A stretch of DNA of 64,000 nt from Trichoplax sp. H2 (GCA_003344405.1 NOWV01000013.1:186001-250000), one strand, 5' to 3'. Shown: positions 1-14,784, counted from the first letter of the stretch. The notes: generated from the sequence alone by a model not told the origin. Numbers and translations: made by a program.

Positions 1-3000
1 AATGGAAACCATCTAACTTGATGATGGACAAGTCAATTAAATAATAATAAATATTGAATATTATTGATAATTATGTATTGGATGCATCAAAAGAGAGCTT
101 ACCGTTTTAATTTTGCCCCATTTCATTGATCCAATAATATTGTGGCATCTACTCTTTCAAATCAGACTGCCGATTAACTAACGCCTACGATGGTTGGCAA
201 CGATGATGACGTTGGGAGAGTAATTGAATTAATCAGTTAATCAAATTGATTGTGATCGAGAATGGTCGAGACAATACTATCTACTGATTACTCATTGCGT
301 GATCGGTAGAACTAAAGTCCAATTTACATAGAGGTAATAAAAAAAATAATATTTTGATACTAGCATTGACTTCTTCTTCTTCATTCAAAAATATCTTTCC
401 ATAGTCGCCCATCTTGACAAATCATCTTGGTTATCATTGATCAATAAGCATATCCCCCATCCTACGTTGATTCTGTATCAATGAGTGGATAATATCTTGT
501 TCATTTTAGTAGGGATATTCAATACAGTCGAGTAAGCTTAATTTAAATTAAATTATCCCCTTATCGATTGAATGTAAGTAGATTATTTCAATACAAGAAT
601 ACAATCCATTGACATCGCTCTATCTTGACCCCAAACTTTTAATCATTATTGTTCAATGCGCTATCAGTAACGGAAGAGTGTATTAAAAATATAAAGCAGT
701 TGTAATATTAATGCAGGAAGTTAATAAGCCGATTTTCCGCTTGATTAAGCATGCTATTTAAACTGACGTCATGGTTGTTATGAGATATAAAATATGGATT
801 AATTTTACCTATTCAAGTAATCAAGAGTTATTTAATATTGCAAATTATCAAGTTGAATCCCTTCATCGATTTTATCCCTTTAAAGTAAAAAAAAGAAATA
901 AAAATAAAATGACTCCTAACTCATGGCTAAAGCGTGGTTTCCTTATTCTATTAAATGGCTAATTAGCTATTTATAAAAATTGTAATATCCATTCTATTAG
1001 GATTTGAAAAGAGGAAAGAGTTTAATATTTAATGTTGACTCTGCTAGATACGATTACCGTTGTAATAACTATTCTGAAGTTGAACGCATATTCACTAACC
1101 TCTCCAACTTTTTTGAATAATATATTCAATTTTATTCTTATCTTACAATAAAACTCCATTTTACCTAAAAAACAATCAATTATCTTGCATTGCTTCCATC
1201 AGTTAATATTGTGAGGAGGAAAAAAGTTTTTCTCCTCTTTTTGTTTTGAATATTTTCAGTTATTATTTGTTTTGTCTAAGTTTGAAGAGCTAATAAATCA
1301 GCCCACGCTCCTCTTCATACTCTTGCTCTATTTACTATTGGATCTCATTGATTCAAGTAATGGAAAATCTCCTCCCTATACCATTCTATAAATCGATCAT
1401 CAATCCATTTGTTTGTATTTCTAATTTAAATGATATCGACATGTATTAAAGCACGAAAAGAGTTCTATTATTGTTTGGTAATAAAAATAAGGGGAAAAGC
1501 TTCTATCTAATCGATTAAATTATTGAAAGGTGAAGAAAAAAAATGGTGCAAACAGTAGAAGATTTCTTTGGGTTACAATCCATTACGATATATTCAAACT
1601 TAAGAATAAATTTATCATCACATATTCATTATTCATTTGATCATGAAGATTCTTGTCCTTCTTTATCATGTTGTTCACCAATAGATAGAGCAAGAATAGA
1701 AAAGATTAACAAGGTCCACTACGGGAGACACACTTAAAATATTGATCCAATGTCGTGATCAGCTTTGAAAAACAATTTGGACTTGCGTCTGCATGAAACT
1801 GATTCATACTATTATCCCATTCATTAACTGCATAATCGATAAGAATAGAAAACGCAATTTCTGATCCAATTGATTAATAGGGTTAGCTAATGCAGCTAAT
1901 TGAACTCAATTAATTTATGAAAATAAAGAAAAAAATAGTCAAATTGAGCTACTACCTAGAGATTATGTTATTTTTAATACTTGGAGAATAATTGATGGTT
2001 GCTTTCTCAGTATCGAAATTGAATAATTGTAAAGAGTCTTTTCGATATAAATTAGAAAACAAAAATATCTAATTAAGTATCTTTCAAAGTCCAAAATCAT
2101 CTTAATGAATTCTTGGGTTTCGATAGAAATCTAATTCAGCTTGATTAGGCGATGATCATTAATACAATCATTACATCATATATTTATGACGTATTGCAAA
2201 TAAAATAAACGATATCAATAGCTTATATTAAAAATTTAGCTGTAGATAGTAGCCTATATTATGGGTATCTATCTTTATTGAAGAATCAATCAACGTATGC
2301 TCTTCTTTTAACTCAATTATGTACTACGCAAACCGCAAAATTCCATTATTTTCTCATTGATTAAATGATGGAAAATACAATAATAATAATGGGCATGAGA
2401 AAGAAATAATATTTCAGATTAACGAGACAGTCGATGGTAGGAAAAAGATGGAATGCCATGAATTCATTTTTTACACCAACCCATTCTATTCCTTTTCTGT
2501 TTTTCTTAGCAAGATCAATAGATACGTATCAAGAAAAGAAATCAAGACAATCATGACGTGACTAAAATAATATTAAGCTATTTTTCTCGTTCACCCTCGT
2601 GGTGTATTCTCGACATTGCTCCTTTTTCCATATCTAGTCTAAATGAAATAAAAATGTATCGATCAGCTTAATTAAACGTCTGATTTTTAGCATTCTCAGC
2701 CTACTACTAAAGATACTTCCGATCCATGCAATTACAGTAATCATTTCTTCTTCGTTGTCTATAGAACGACCAGAACTCTTTGAATGTTGATACTGTTAGT
2801 CATAATTTGAAGACATTGACTTAACAATAACAATTTGGTAATTTGTTGTCGCGTTGAGAACTTCTATTTATGCATTATAGCATCCTAATTATCCTATCTC
2901 ATCACCTATTGAGAGGGAAACAAATTACCCATTCTGAGAATTTTTTAAGCTTAGTTGAAGAAAATAGTGACTAAAATAGATCAGTCTATATTTATTTGAA

Positions 3001-5900
3001 TACTGTCTCAAATATATAATGTTGATGTCGAGATTGAAAATCATCAAAGATATCCGAAGATTTATCGAAATTATAGGCAAACAATAACGCTACCGTAGTT
3101 GGCGATCAATTAATATTGACCGACAAATGCAAACTATTCAAGGAATAAATCATCTGTCGTCTAGCTTGTGTTTGTTGATCATGCAATAAAATCATTGAAT
3201 CATTAAGGTAAAGATTTTTAGTATCTTGACTATTGTCAGCATGATCGAAGTCAATGAAGATGCAAAAGTGATGATAAACTGTTGCATATCCTTCTATGCA
3301 TTTCTATCCATTGGTACAAGATCATTTTCATAAAAGGTACTTGTGCATGAACCAATATTATCATCAAAATGAGAATTGAACGAGAATAGTACAGCTTTGA
3401 TCGATGCTATTGGAATCAAGCTATCATCATCCATCATGATTGATTGATATATTGATGTTACCTCGCTTAATTCATACCGTAGGTATATCAAGGCTATGAT
3501 ATTAAATCAACAAATGATTAATCATTCAGATAAATTGAAATCAACATGGAAAAGTCTCTACTACGTCTATACGTTGAATAGGAAAATACCGCGACCACCA
3601 AGGGTTCTTTTTGCACCCGATTTAAATATCAACGCTTAAATGTTTTCTTTCTCCCCATTGTGTCTGTAGTCTTTTTTTATTTTTGTCCATTTACTATAAT
3701 TAGCATTCAAAAGTTAAAAAAGCACGATTGTATTGACTGTCAGTACAAGTTGAAAATATTCCCTTACTCAATGACAGTATCCCGCTATCGACGGTATTTT
3801 CCTATGAAAATTATCCAATTCATTTTTGAATCATCGGAAATGAAGAAAAGAATTTATTTACTTTTACACTTGCACACCTTACTTTCTCTCGTCTACCGTG
3901 ACCCTAATACGGAAACGATTACTATTAACTTAGTTGGAAATTCTACTGGTCAATTTCGATTATTTTTAGTTATCACCGTTCTTCCTTTTCTATATCCTAA
4001 AGTAGACAGGATATATGCAGAGAGAGAGACGACTAGATATCGATATCCCTCTTTCTCTTTATGTACTACTTTTAGAAAAAACAATTCTACTCTCTATCAG
4101 AAGTGTTCTGTTCCGTGCTATTCTTCTGTCTAGCAACGTGAACAATTCTCACCGATATGGAAGATGAAATCATTGATGCATGTCTCATGTAATCTTCCCT
4201 ATTCTCCAACTCGTTAAGATAGTATTGAATTGATTGTGAAAGCGTGAACAATAAGGTGGAAGGAAGAAAGAGACGAAAAATACTTCCAATAATGAATAGT
4301 CCAATTCCAGTTGGAGTGGAAAATGCATGTTTTTCCAATCACCTTGCATAAGCTAAGCAAATTGTTTAGCTGAAGAATGAAAAAAAGCGACAGAAAATAT
4401 TGATCAGACAGTGACTGACGATCAAAGTAGAAATAAAAGTAATAGAAAGTAGAATAGAAATCAATGATAGGATAGACAATCAGTAAAACAAGATGGTGGA
4501 AGTGATAATAGAGGATCAAGGATACTTCGCCTCTGTTTTCAATTATACGGGATATAAGGAATAGTTGTTTTCTCGACAAGGATAGGTGAAAGGTAGGTAA
4601 GGATCAAAATTATTCTTTATGTGAATCATTCAGTGAATACTGGATTTTAAACTACTTTTAAATGATTATTGTTATGGAATTTAAAAAATAAAATGGACTA
4701 TTGCTGTTCCACGCTGCATAGTAGGGAAGTTTCAGTTACTGGATTTTGCACTCAATAAATTCACTTCATTCTATTTCCTACATAAATGTCATCATAATCA
4801 AGTTATTATATCACTTGATGCGGATAAATATAAATATGGAAGTGGAATTGAGTCATTATTGGAGTTATTTTAATGAACTGGTGTGTATTCTTGATAATAT
4901 TGAATGATTACACCACGCATAAGGAATGGAATGAAAAGAATAATTAGCCCTTTAATCTAGTCAATACATGATGTTTTAACATGACGATAGAGTATTCAAA
5001 TCAAGTTGAAAGCATAAAACGTTAGCGCTTGTTGCGTAGACCAGTGATCGATTTTGCCTTGTATTCCAATCATTAGGGTGGAGAACTAATTAGTCAGTTC
5101 AAAAATAGAACTCGTCGCTATCATTCAATAGGTGAAAAGAGACGATAACCCCCCACTGCTAGAATTGAAGATGATATCGCTTATTTGGTCGATTGATCGA
5201 ATTAAAAGGAGTTCCAATAAGATTTTTCCCCCTTACCCCCCCCCCCTCTCTTGATGATTGATGACTAATGAATATTTTTATTTTGATATTCTTTCTGCTT
5301 TATTTTATCATCAACACTTTCCATACCGATCGTCGGTAGCTAATGATAATAATTTATTTCCTCGACTTTAATGCATTGATAGCAAGAGAGAGAGAAAAAA
5401 AACTCTTTCTCTATGTCACGCACTCACGCACATCGAGATAGGACACAAACTCTCTTTCCTCCATCAACAGTGTCGGTGGATCCTTGTTTCCTACTTTGCA
5501 TTAACTCCCACTCTCTCTCTCTCCTTCATTCTTTTTTTTTTTCTCCGTCATAACCCACTCAATGTGGATTTCAATAGTAATCCATTTCCAAGCACCATAG
5601 GAACTGTTTTAACGACTAACTTGTATTACCCACTGTTCAATGTGTTACAAAGTATTTGCTGTTAATGGATGACAGATTTGTAATATTACTGTTGTTAGAA
5701 TGTGAAGTCATGCTTGAATTTTTCCAGCCCCTCCATTGAATTACTAATAGAAATGAATGCCAACTATGAGTCAAATTGGTAATTACTCTAATGATTACAT
5801 AAATAATTAGATAGCCCGCCAAACATACCGCTGAAGATCAGAGGGAAATTAACTCATGTAAACAATCAATCAATATTGTTCATCAATATTAGGTCATACA
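1..5900. other. Gene-free stretch with simple repeats
   Basis: I see no supportable gene here. The reading frames are short, mostly lack an ATG and show no family resemblance. The stretch holds simple-sequence DNA: a run of 11 C at 5236-5246, a CT tract near 5511-5523, a GA tract near 5386-5395, and abundant ATTGAT/ATCAAT words. Exons of an unfamiliar protein could be missed. Confidence 0.5.
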
Positions 5901-5921
5901 ATGTATTGTGGAAGGCCACAC

Positions 5922-5930
5922 TATATAAAG
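5922..5930 (+). promoter_or_regulatory. Candidate TATA box
   Basis: TATATAAAG is a textbook TATA box, followed 25-35 bases on by a more GC-rich stretch. Transcription would start near 5955. Downstream on the same strand lie a possible GPCR relic and then follistatin (ATG at 7218). A donor-like GGTAAGTTAAG at 6321 could end a 5' untranslated exon spliced toward the follistatin ATG exon, but the transcript it drives is inference. Confidence 0.4.
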
Positions 5931-6239
5931 AAGCGAGCTGGCCTTTCACGAATCATAAATCAACTCGTCGTTGGCAAAGAGCTAAGAACTCGTAGAATTC
6001 AAACTTGACTCGTCTCATTAGTTACCTTTAGTCGAAAGAGCAAAGGAATTGATCTCCATTTTGCTTGTGATTCTCCTCAACCCCACCTGCTGTGTTGAAA
6101 TTGTCATTTGGATCGTTCAAAATTCGATTCCTCCTACCTCATCTTGTCAAGTACCTATTGCAAGTCATTACTACTCCTGCCATTATCCTCCATTGCATTT
6201 TGGACCATTAACAAGAGGGGAAAAAAAAAAATTTTTTTT

Positions 6240-6769
6240 CTTGTTTTTTGACGGACTCATTGAGACAAGCCTTCTGTATCTCTCCACTGCATTATCATTG
6301 CAATTCTTCCTTTCTTCTTCTGGTAAGTTAAGTAGTAATCTCACGTTCATCAATAAGGTGAATAATTTGGAGGAAAATTGTATACAATCAATAGTCATCA
6401 GTTCAAGTTGGTCATCAATTTATTGTCTACTCGCCATTGACCGATACAATATAGTCAATAAAAATGATCGATCAACAGTTTCCCATACTTTCTCAATCTA
6501 TTGTGTTTTTCTTCTCCCTTCTTCTGTCGTTCATTGCAGTAAAGCTCCGTAGGCGCAGCGAGTTGTGCCTTACTATCATCATTTATTGGATAGGGCAAGG
6601 CCAATTGGCCATGCTGGTTTTATTCATCAATTCAATCTTGATTAGACTCCTCCCATGTCTAAAATCAGATTCTTTTTACGCTATCTTAGTCATTTTTTTT
6701 GTATTGATTCAAGATGCCAGCCTACTTGATTCGATGTTTTCTTATTATGATAATGATCAAATCTTGTAA
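6240..6769 (+). pseudogene. Possible class A GPCR relic
   Basis: Two overlapping open frames without a proper start codon together resemble part of a rhodopsin-like receptor. The first (to about 6552) has a hydrophobic TM2-like segment, a cysteine at a TM3-start position, and then a TM3 end reading SIYCLLAIDRY, close to the class A (I)DRY motif, followed by a TM5-like FLLPS segment. The second (6464-6769) has a basic loop, a TM6-like segment with PC, and a TM7-like segment ending DASLLDSMFSYY, comparable to the usual DP..Y region. The Cys-to-Arg spacing in TM3 is a few residues short and the frame breaks in the TM5 region, so if real it is decayed. Chance hydrophobic frames in AT-rich DNA are the main alternative. 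Confidence 0.3.
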
Positions 6770-7217
6770 TATACAACATGATAAACTTGTTTTATCTTGA
6801 CTTATTATTAATGTCAATAAGTCGATTTGATCATCATCGTTCCGTTTCTTTCTGACTCATTCATCTTTTCTTTTTCAAATTTACAATGAATGGGATACAT
6901 CTATACCAACCTATATGTCTCTTTAACTTTTATAGTCAATAGATTACTCCATCTATTCGTCTGCTTTCTAATAATGACATGTTTAAATAATAGACAAAAT
7001 GATTTGAATTCTTGGAATAGAATACGCGTATTTTTAGACTACTGCTTCAAAAGTGCACAGGATATATGTATATATATACCCCATGCATAGTTGTTCTTTT
7101 CCTAGTCTACGTTTCCACGCCATTGCTATCCATTAGTCATTCATTGAACATTTTTAATGCTTGATTTTACAATCTAGATTTATAACTGATTGAATTATTA
7201 ACAAGATACCAAGCAAC

Positions 7218-10200
7218 ATGACGACCCAATTGAATTTATTCTTCGCAATGGTCATCATCTCCACCATCATGACTTCAATCCAAGGTAAGGACCCTTTTCA
7301 AAAGGGATATTTATCGACATGATGACTTGTTCAAAATACAGCGTACTGTCCAACTTGATCGATTCTCAGTAGTCAAAGAGAAACGTATAGATTAATCGAT
7401 TAAACCTGTTCCCCTTATTATTGCTATCATCATCTTTGGCGATCATCACCACAATGCCATGATGAAATTAAAATGATATCTGCTAGAAATAGATGTCTAC
7501 CTTCATTTCATGTAGTGCCAACTAGATTAATTTACCGGATGATGTTACTCATTAATTATGCTTACATTCATCTCCAGTAATATTCTATCATCTTTGACCA
7601 TCACAACAAGCCATTTAAAGAGTATATATCATACTACAAATTATCATATAGCACACTAGCAGTTGTGATGTTACAGTTATTAAATTACTAAAATGAATAA
7701 TTGAATTAATGGTAGCGAAGGTGGGTGTGACAAGAAAAACGTGAAAGTATTCATAACTCTCCATTTGAACAAATAAAACGCATTGATAATGTACTACTTT
7801 GCCCATCGTACTTGTTTAAGATAGAATATATAATTCCTTAGCACTAATTATCCACATCTAGTTGTACTATACATAATTGATGATGATGATGTTTAAAAGA
7901 AAAAAAATTTACATCACAAGTTCATGGTGTCAGCTAGCTTGTCTTAATCTAGTACATTATTTATAATATTTATAGGCTACAATATTTTATCGATAGCTAA
8001 TTTATAATTATTATTAATAGCTAAAGAATTTTATTTTCTACTCTTCAATAGCTTGAAGTAATTCATTTTTTTCATCCATAGCTAATTTGCAATTATTATT
8101 CATAGCTAGAGAATTTATTTTCTACTTATTTAATACCGCGACTTGAAGTAACGTAGTTTATAATTCTTGCTGTAAATGACCTACATCACATTATTTCTAA
8201 ACACTCGATAGTTGAATAACGATAATAATCATACTATCGGCTAAAACTATCGCTGTACTACATTAATAAGATAATTTAAAATAGGCAAAATATTGTATTA
8301 ACCAAATTGATCATCTTCTACAATAATAGCTGGATCATGTTGGGTGCAAGATGATAATGGGCTATGCCGACATTTAATCACCAGTGGTAAAGCTGTCACA
8401 CGTCAATCCTGTTGTAATGATGGCAACCCAAATACTGGCTATAGAGAAGGAGACTTAGCATCGGAACAAAAGTGGGAAATATCGATTGGAATGCCACTCT
8501 CTGTCATATGTTCACCATGTCACCGTAAGTCCACATTCTCTATTGTACTTAATTAGGTCAAAATAGTGCATTCATAAATTAATTGCCTTACCTCATGATG
8601 GAAGTCATGGTGCACTTTAGTACTAGGTGATGATGACCGTAGAATAGGATAATTATTATTATGCTTATTCCAATAGATGCAATAGCCTCTAGTGCATGCT
8701 TCTTCATTAGCTTTAAAGTAACGAGTTCATCCTATTTCCAGTAGTTGCAAAGAAACTTCTCTTAACACGTGTATGACAATAATGACTCATCGACAAGTTC
8801 AGACAAGGACAATGAATTCAATAATTATTAGCAGAATTTTATTCAATGATGCAGTCAATTAGTTTTATTATTTTCTTAAATTACTCCGATTAAACAAGTA
8901 TATCTAGTTGTAGTACATATATATGCAATACATTTAAAATACGATCGATCAGGCTTCAATATATCGTCTATTTGAATTCAAGAAGGAATATGATAAAACT
9001 CTCCTACATCTTTTTAATATCTCTATATCATGATTCGATGCATTAAAATGAATTTCTTTATTAATAGAAAATTGCTCCAAAGTCACATGCGAGACTGGAC
9101 AACAATGTCAAATGATCAATGGAGCACCCAAATGTGTTTGTAAACCTGATTGCTCAGATATTAAATATCATGGACCTGTTTGTGCACATCATGAGGAAAA
9201 AGGGTTTGTAACTTATCCCAATATATGTGCTATGAGAAGAGATTCTTGCACCAATCGCCGTGAAATAACAATTTTGTATCATGGAATTTGTTTAGGTAAG
9301 CTACAATCGTATTGAATTTTTCAACCTATTCATTGAATTGTTCTATGTAGGGAGAAATGACACGAATTCATTTTGATCAATGTTTCATTCAGCTCTTATA
9401 AATTATTACTCATTATTTTTTGAATCGATTTTTTTCTCATAGATTCTTGCGAATTTATCCGTTGCTCTCCCAATGAAATGTGTTATCCTAAGACAAGCTT
9501 TACGCCTAAAGCAATGTGTGTCTCCTGTAAAATCAATCCCAAATGTCCAAAAGATCACTCTGCTAATGAGCATGTTTGTGGCACTGATGGTCGCACTTAT
9601 GTTAACGAATGTGCATTAAGGAAAGTCATTTGCAGAAGAGGTGTAGAAGTTCAAGTTGCTTACAAAGGAAAATGCCACAGTAAGTATTTTATCCTAATAA
9701 TATCATGTGGCCAAATATTTACTTAACTACTTGTACAAAGGGGAAATTTTATCCTTCTAGTCAGACTAGTACTGGTACTGATAAATGAGTGGATATTAAA
9801 ACTAATAATTTGTTTATGGACTATTATTATCTCTATGTCAAGCATCTAAGTTATAGTTTCATCAAATTTGTTCACACAAAGTCTTATATGATGAATTTGT
9901 ATCTTGATAGGATCGAATACATGCCAAAATATACAATGTAGTGATGGCAAAGTTTGTTTAACCGATCCAAAGACCAATAGCCCCCGCTGCAGTACTTGTT
10001 CAAATCTTCCATGCAATGTCTCTCTCAATCATCCAATTTGTGGCAACAATGGTAAAACTTATAAAAACTGGTGTATTATGCATCAGCATTCCTGCCAAAC
10101 TAAAACATTCATTAAATCACAATATAACGGCTCTTGTAAAGGTAAATACCAATAGCTGAATCAATTACTTGTCATCAATCAGTCAACATCTATTTTCTAA

Positions 10201-10373
10201 CAGATTATTTTTCAATGATAGAAAATGATGCCCACTATCGATCATTGAAAGATTCATTAGTCAGCCAAGATGAAAACTCCCCAGATAATTCCAAAATAGG
10301 AGGTGATATTGGTGTCAGCGATACTACTCCATTACCTGCTCCAATCACCGCTAGCGCTGATGGCGAAGAATAA
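7218..10373 (+). CDS. FST: Follistatin (TB plus three follistatin domains), secreted
   Basis: Secreted antagonist that binds and neutralises activin/TGF-beta ligands outside the cell. Exons: 7218-7284, 8330-8524, 9068-9295, 9443-9679, 9911-10141, 10204-10373; 375 residues, close to vertebrate follistatin (344). Exon 1 is a signal peptide (about residues 1-22). Exon 2 (about 23-88) is the N-terminal TGF-beta-binding domain: it begins GSCW, has a CC pair, and ends CSPCH, matching the vertebrate GNCW...CIPCKETC pattern. Exons 3, 4 and 5 are each one follistatin domain: an EGF-like hairpin (C..V.C..G..C), then a Kazal-like part with PVC/HVCG/PICG, TY and N.C. Exon 6 is a short acidic tail. All five introns are phase 1, so each domain is a symmetrical exon. 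FS-type Kazal proteins such as FSTL3 are the alternative, but TB plus three FS domains is follistatin itself. Confidence 0.93.
7991..8152. repeat. Tandem duplication in follistatin intron 1
   Basis: Two imperfect copies of about 78 bases, at 7991-8068 and 8076-8152, offset by about 85. Each holds ATAGCTAATTT, an ATTATTATT core, ATAGCTA.AGAATTT and TTTTCTACT, and ends CTTGAAGTAA. Intronic, with no coding potential seen. Confidence 0.7.
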
Positions 10374-11524
10374 AAAAGAATAGACCGTAATAGCTGCACA
10401 CTTAGCTGACGTAAAATTACTATTTCATTTCCCCTCCCGATAATATGATTATTCTTAAGAAGAATTTATCAATAGTAATATAAAATAATTTCAATTTAGA
10501 GTCTATGTGTAGCTGTTTATTATATTGTATCTGTAATTATAATGCAAATAATTAGAAATACTCATAATTAACACTAAATTTGTGAACATGATCATTCCAC
10601 TTCATATTTCATCAAATGTTGTTGTGGATGATTGAAAGTGTAGCAGTTGCAAGAGACTTTCACTTGCCTTATTTATTTTAATTAGAATGGAAAATGTAGC
10701 ACTTCTATTAATCATTCGTAGGCTAAAGTATTTATCTATCTACTAGTAAATTGACTATGCCTACGTAAAAGTAGACCAATATTAACTAGGGCCAATAGTA
10801 GATCAATTATTCAATTGTAATCAGATATTAGCGGTATAGCTTGGATAGCTATACAAAAGAGTATGATATACTCGACTAGAATTTACATTTTCATGGCATT
10901 ATCCAATGTAAACGACAAATATCGGTCGCTAAATTTCAATTTTAGAATGCTATCTAAAATTAAAACAAATTATCATTGTCACAATCATTTCAATATCACC
11001 TAGGACCACCTTGCATTTGTTCATGCAAGTTATCCAATGATTAATTATTTCCTTACTATTGTCATTATAAAAATTATACTGTATGAAGATATGGTATTAT
11101 AGCCATGACTAGCTTACGCCCTATCATTACGTTTATAAGAGAATCTGTGCGCTGAGTCATTGTTATTCTAATTCCTATTTTAATAACATTCCGATGATAT
11201 GAAGAACTGAAAGTTGTTAAATTAATGTATACTACATACTATCCAATATAATTAATTACTCTGTATTTGTGCTAGCTTCTTTCGTCGAAAGATGTACTTA
11301 GATGCCGTTACTTGTTCATTTAATAATAATATATGTTAGCATCGTCTCTAATGTCTGTAGTAATATCTCCAATGTTATCGTATTCCTCTAAGACGATGAA
11401 ATTAGTCAATAAATCAGCGCGTCTATTATTAACTCATAATTTGGTCTTATGTTCGCTTTTACTGTGCATACAACCTTCAATCAATGCTGATGATGATCAA
11501 TAGCATGACTATAACAATTATTAC

Positions 11525-12030
11525 TTTTCCTAAAAGATGATATCATTTAATAGTTGATCAAATCATCGATCATAATATACTGCTAGTATATCATCAGCAT
11601 GATGATTGTTGTGACGATTGATAGCTTTACTATAATAAAATATAACTTAAGGTTTTTCTAGAAAACATTGCATTAGTAAGATTGATCAAAGCATCGATCA
11701 TGATCCTAATATAGTAGTAGTATATCATTAATATCACTAGCTTTAGCATATTAAATATTGCTTTTCAGAATATTTCTTCAGTAAGGTTGATTAAATCATC
11801 GAGCATGATCCTAATATAGTGGTAGCATATCATTAATATGAGGATTGCTGTAATGATTAATAGCTTTACTATAGATATCAAATATCACTTTTCCTAAAGA
11901 ATATTTCAATAGTAAAACTTTTCCTCGATAACATTAGTAATGTTAATCAAATCATCTTTTACGACCCTGATTCTAATATCGTACTAGTATACCATTAATA
12001 TAATGGTTACAGTCGCCTAGATTAATAGCT
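11525..12030. repeat. Degenerate tandem repeat, about four copies
   Basis: A motif of the form TTGATCAAA.CATCGA.CATGATC, followed by TAATAT..TAGTA and ATATCATTAATAT, recurs starting near 11553, 11681, 11786 and 11941. Spacing is irregular (about 105-155 bases) and the copies are diverged. An AGCTTTACTATA word follows some copies. No coding capacity. Confidence 0.6.
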
Positions 12031-14784
12031 AGAGTAATCCAACATTAAATCAATTCATCTAGCCTGAAACACGGTAATGCTATTACTTTATCAAGGAATC
12101 GCTATCGTGACTAAAGCTGAAGTGGACCCTCACTAATAGTATCACTCGAATAGTAGTTAAAATATTTATCTACGTTATCCGTAAAGCGCAATGTGATATT
12201 GTAAGATATTCGAATAAAACTTCATCAATTTATGTTCTAGACTTTGTACTTTGTTAACTACAATGCTATACGATTTTATTTTCTATAATTTTGATTGACT
12301 TATTTTATGTTGATTGTATTTATTAATATGCAGAATATCAGTATTACTTTGTGATCACAACTATAATTTAACCGACATAAATTTGAATTGGATAGCAGTC
12401 ATAGCACCCTATCATGGTAGAAATAAACTATTCTTACTTTAGCTCAAATATGTATCGGGAATTTTAAAACATGTTTTAATCAGTATCATTATCTTAAACA
12501 TACGGAAGTCGACCAATAGTAGTCATATACAACAGTAATGCTTCATTTTATCGTCGATTACTGCCAATTGAGAGAATGAAATAACATAAATAATTTTTGT
12601 TTGTTACGGTTGATAAAGATTTCTAGAATTCGTTAATTAAGATGACATTTAAGGAGTTTTATATTCGAAATATGGGAATGATGAGATCGATTTTGAAATT
12701 TTTATAACCTTGCTACTGCCAGTAAGTATCATAGACAAAATTGTTTCCTATGTTAACCCGGAATTGCAAGAATTTATTCAAGATTTGGATGTACAATGAT
12801 TTGTATATTTCATTCAAAATGTAGATATTTAAGAGCAGAAATTAGCATTTTGATGCTAAACCGGCCTTTACAAGAGATTCTAAGCATGCTATTTTTGCTA
12901 GCCTACAAATGGAACAAAATGGTGCAATATTCTTTTAGCTGAAAATTTTTAACTAATATTCATTTCTATAGGTTAGTGCTGTAGGATTGATCAATTTTGT
13001 TTTATAATAAAGATATCTGAACAAAGTTAATATCGCTGATATTAACTCATTACAATCAACAGAAACAACATTAACTTAATTGTTTAACTAATATCGAAAA
13101 TAAATACTATGCAATCGATTCCGGTTAAAATTGGAAGCAAATGACAATCACTTCATAACTTATTCAATTATAGTAATCAGTATTTTTACTTAAAAAGGAT
13201 TAAGGTAACCTCGATTTAAATCTCTTCATGCATGGGTGCTATTATAACGATTGTCGAATATCGTCACAATAAATAAAAATAACAAAACGATACTTTCATT
13301 TTATTATGCTATTTTTTCGCATGAATGAGCTTGAATATGATGTATAAAAATAACTGTAGCTTAACATTTAGAATAAATGTACAAAGCTAATTGAATGGAT
13401 TGACGGTACATAGTAGTAATAATGCAACAATAATATCGGAGGATGGACTATTCTTTAAAAATTGATTGTAAAAACTATAAGTAGAAGTAAGAATACCGGC
13501 ATATCTACTTCTAGTTATGTGCATCAAATTAGGGCTTAAAATTTCTTTGTTAAAAGATTGGAGGCGGAAGGAAAACAAGTTGAAAGGTAAAGATATTAAT
13601 AGGAAATCATATCTAGCAAAAGAATGTATTGATAATCTGTCATCTTCTCTTTACAGTAAGTAGTATTGTATGAACTAGCCCTACTTACCGGATAATCTTG
13701 CCCACCTTATTTTTACTTCATGAAATTAAGTGAATCTGAAGAAAATCCCCCTCTTGCCTTGAAAGATGTACGAAGTACTTTTGACATAGAAGAGTGCATG
13801 CATTTTGATAGTATCGATCATAATTATTTTTATATCAATCAGCGGTATGAAATAAACCATAAAGTATGCGGTATTTAGTCTCGATATAAGTGCATTACGG
13901 TATACGTACATTGAATTTATGTTGTTATGTTCATGAATGCTAAACAAGAGCTATATCATGAAAATCAGTGCTAGTAATTTCTGGTTCCAATTCCGGAACC
14001 AGAATTACTGTAAAGTGTTACAAAGAGAACGGCGGTTGCTGGCAACTCTTAATCGGAAATTGTCACTAAAGTTTATCCAGCATACTTGCATATTGTCAGT
14101 TATCTCTAGAGCTTATAATATTATTGCATAATGCATACAGAAAGGTTAAAAAGAAGATATATCCGTCGGTATCGCATTAAGGTAAAGTGGCTATAAAAGG
14201 TAATCAAAATTGCTACACCCAATGTCATTATTCGGCAGAGTTTGAATCATTGTTAAGCACCAATAAGAAATAAGTATCCGTCTATAATGTAATCTCAAAA
14301 TTGTTCGTGTTTGTCGGTAACTTTATACGATTATGAATTGCAATAGGCGGAAGAACTACGGTAATTTATATGGTAAATGGGCAAAGTAAACAAGAAGTCA
14401 TAATTCTAGCCATTCTATAAATATTCCTTTTACACATCCAGCAACGTATATTTTATCTTGGCTTATTTAAATACCGACTCTAATTGCTTGCGTACATATC
14501 CTTTAATTTATTAATAGTAATCTGTTAATATTTTTGTAAACTTTCTTATGGCGTCTTACTGTAAGATGGTTTAACAATTAGTATATTGATAGTGAATTAC
14601 TCTATACTACTTCTTACGATTAATTGCATCTTGTACTAATAGATGTGCAAGAGACTTTGATAAGTATTAATGTAATCTATATGTAAATGGAAATACATTG
14701 AACAGATTTTAAAGGTTGAATATACTTGAAAATATATGGTTCAACAGATATTATCTAGAGTAATTATTGGGGTGGAGCACCGTA

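Noticed and set aside
3660-4133. 157-codon plus-strand open frame
   Set aside because: The composition is AT-driven, it lacks an ATG at its start, there are no splice-linked partners, and it resembles no domain.
4087-4579. Minus-strand hydrophobic frames with IFRLFLPSTLLFTLSQ, reminiscent of a GPCR TM5
   Set aside because: No DRY, TM6 or TM7-like motif is present and the frames overlap in different phases. AT-rich DNA gives many chance hydrophobic frames.
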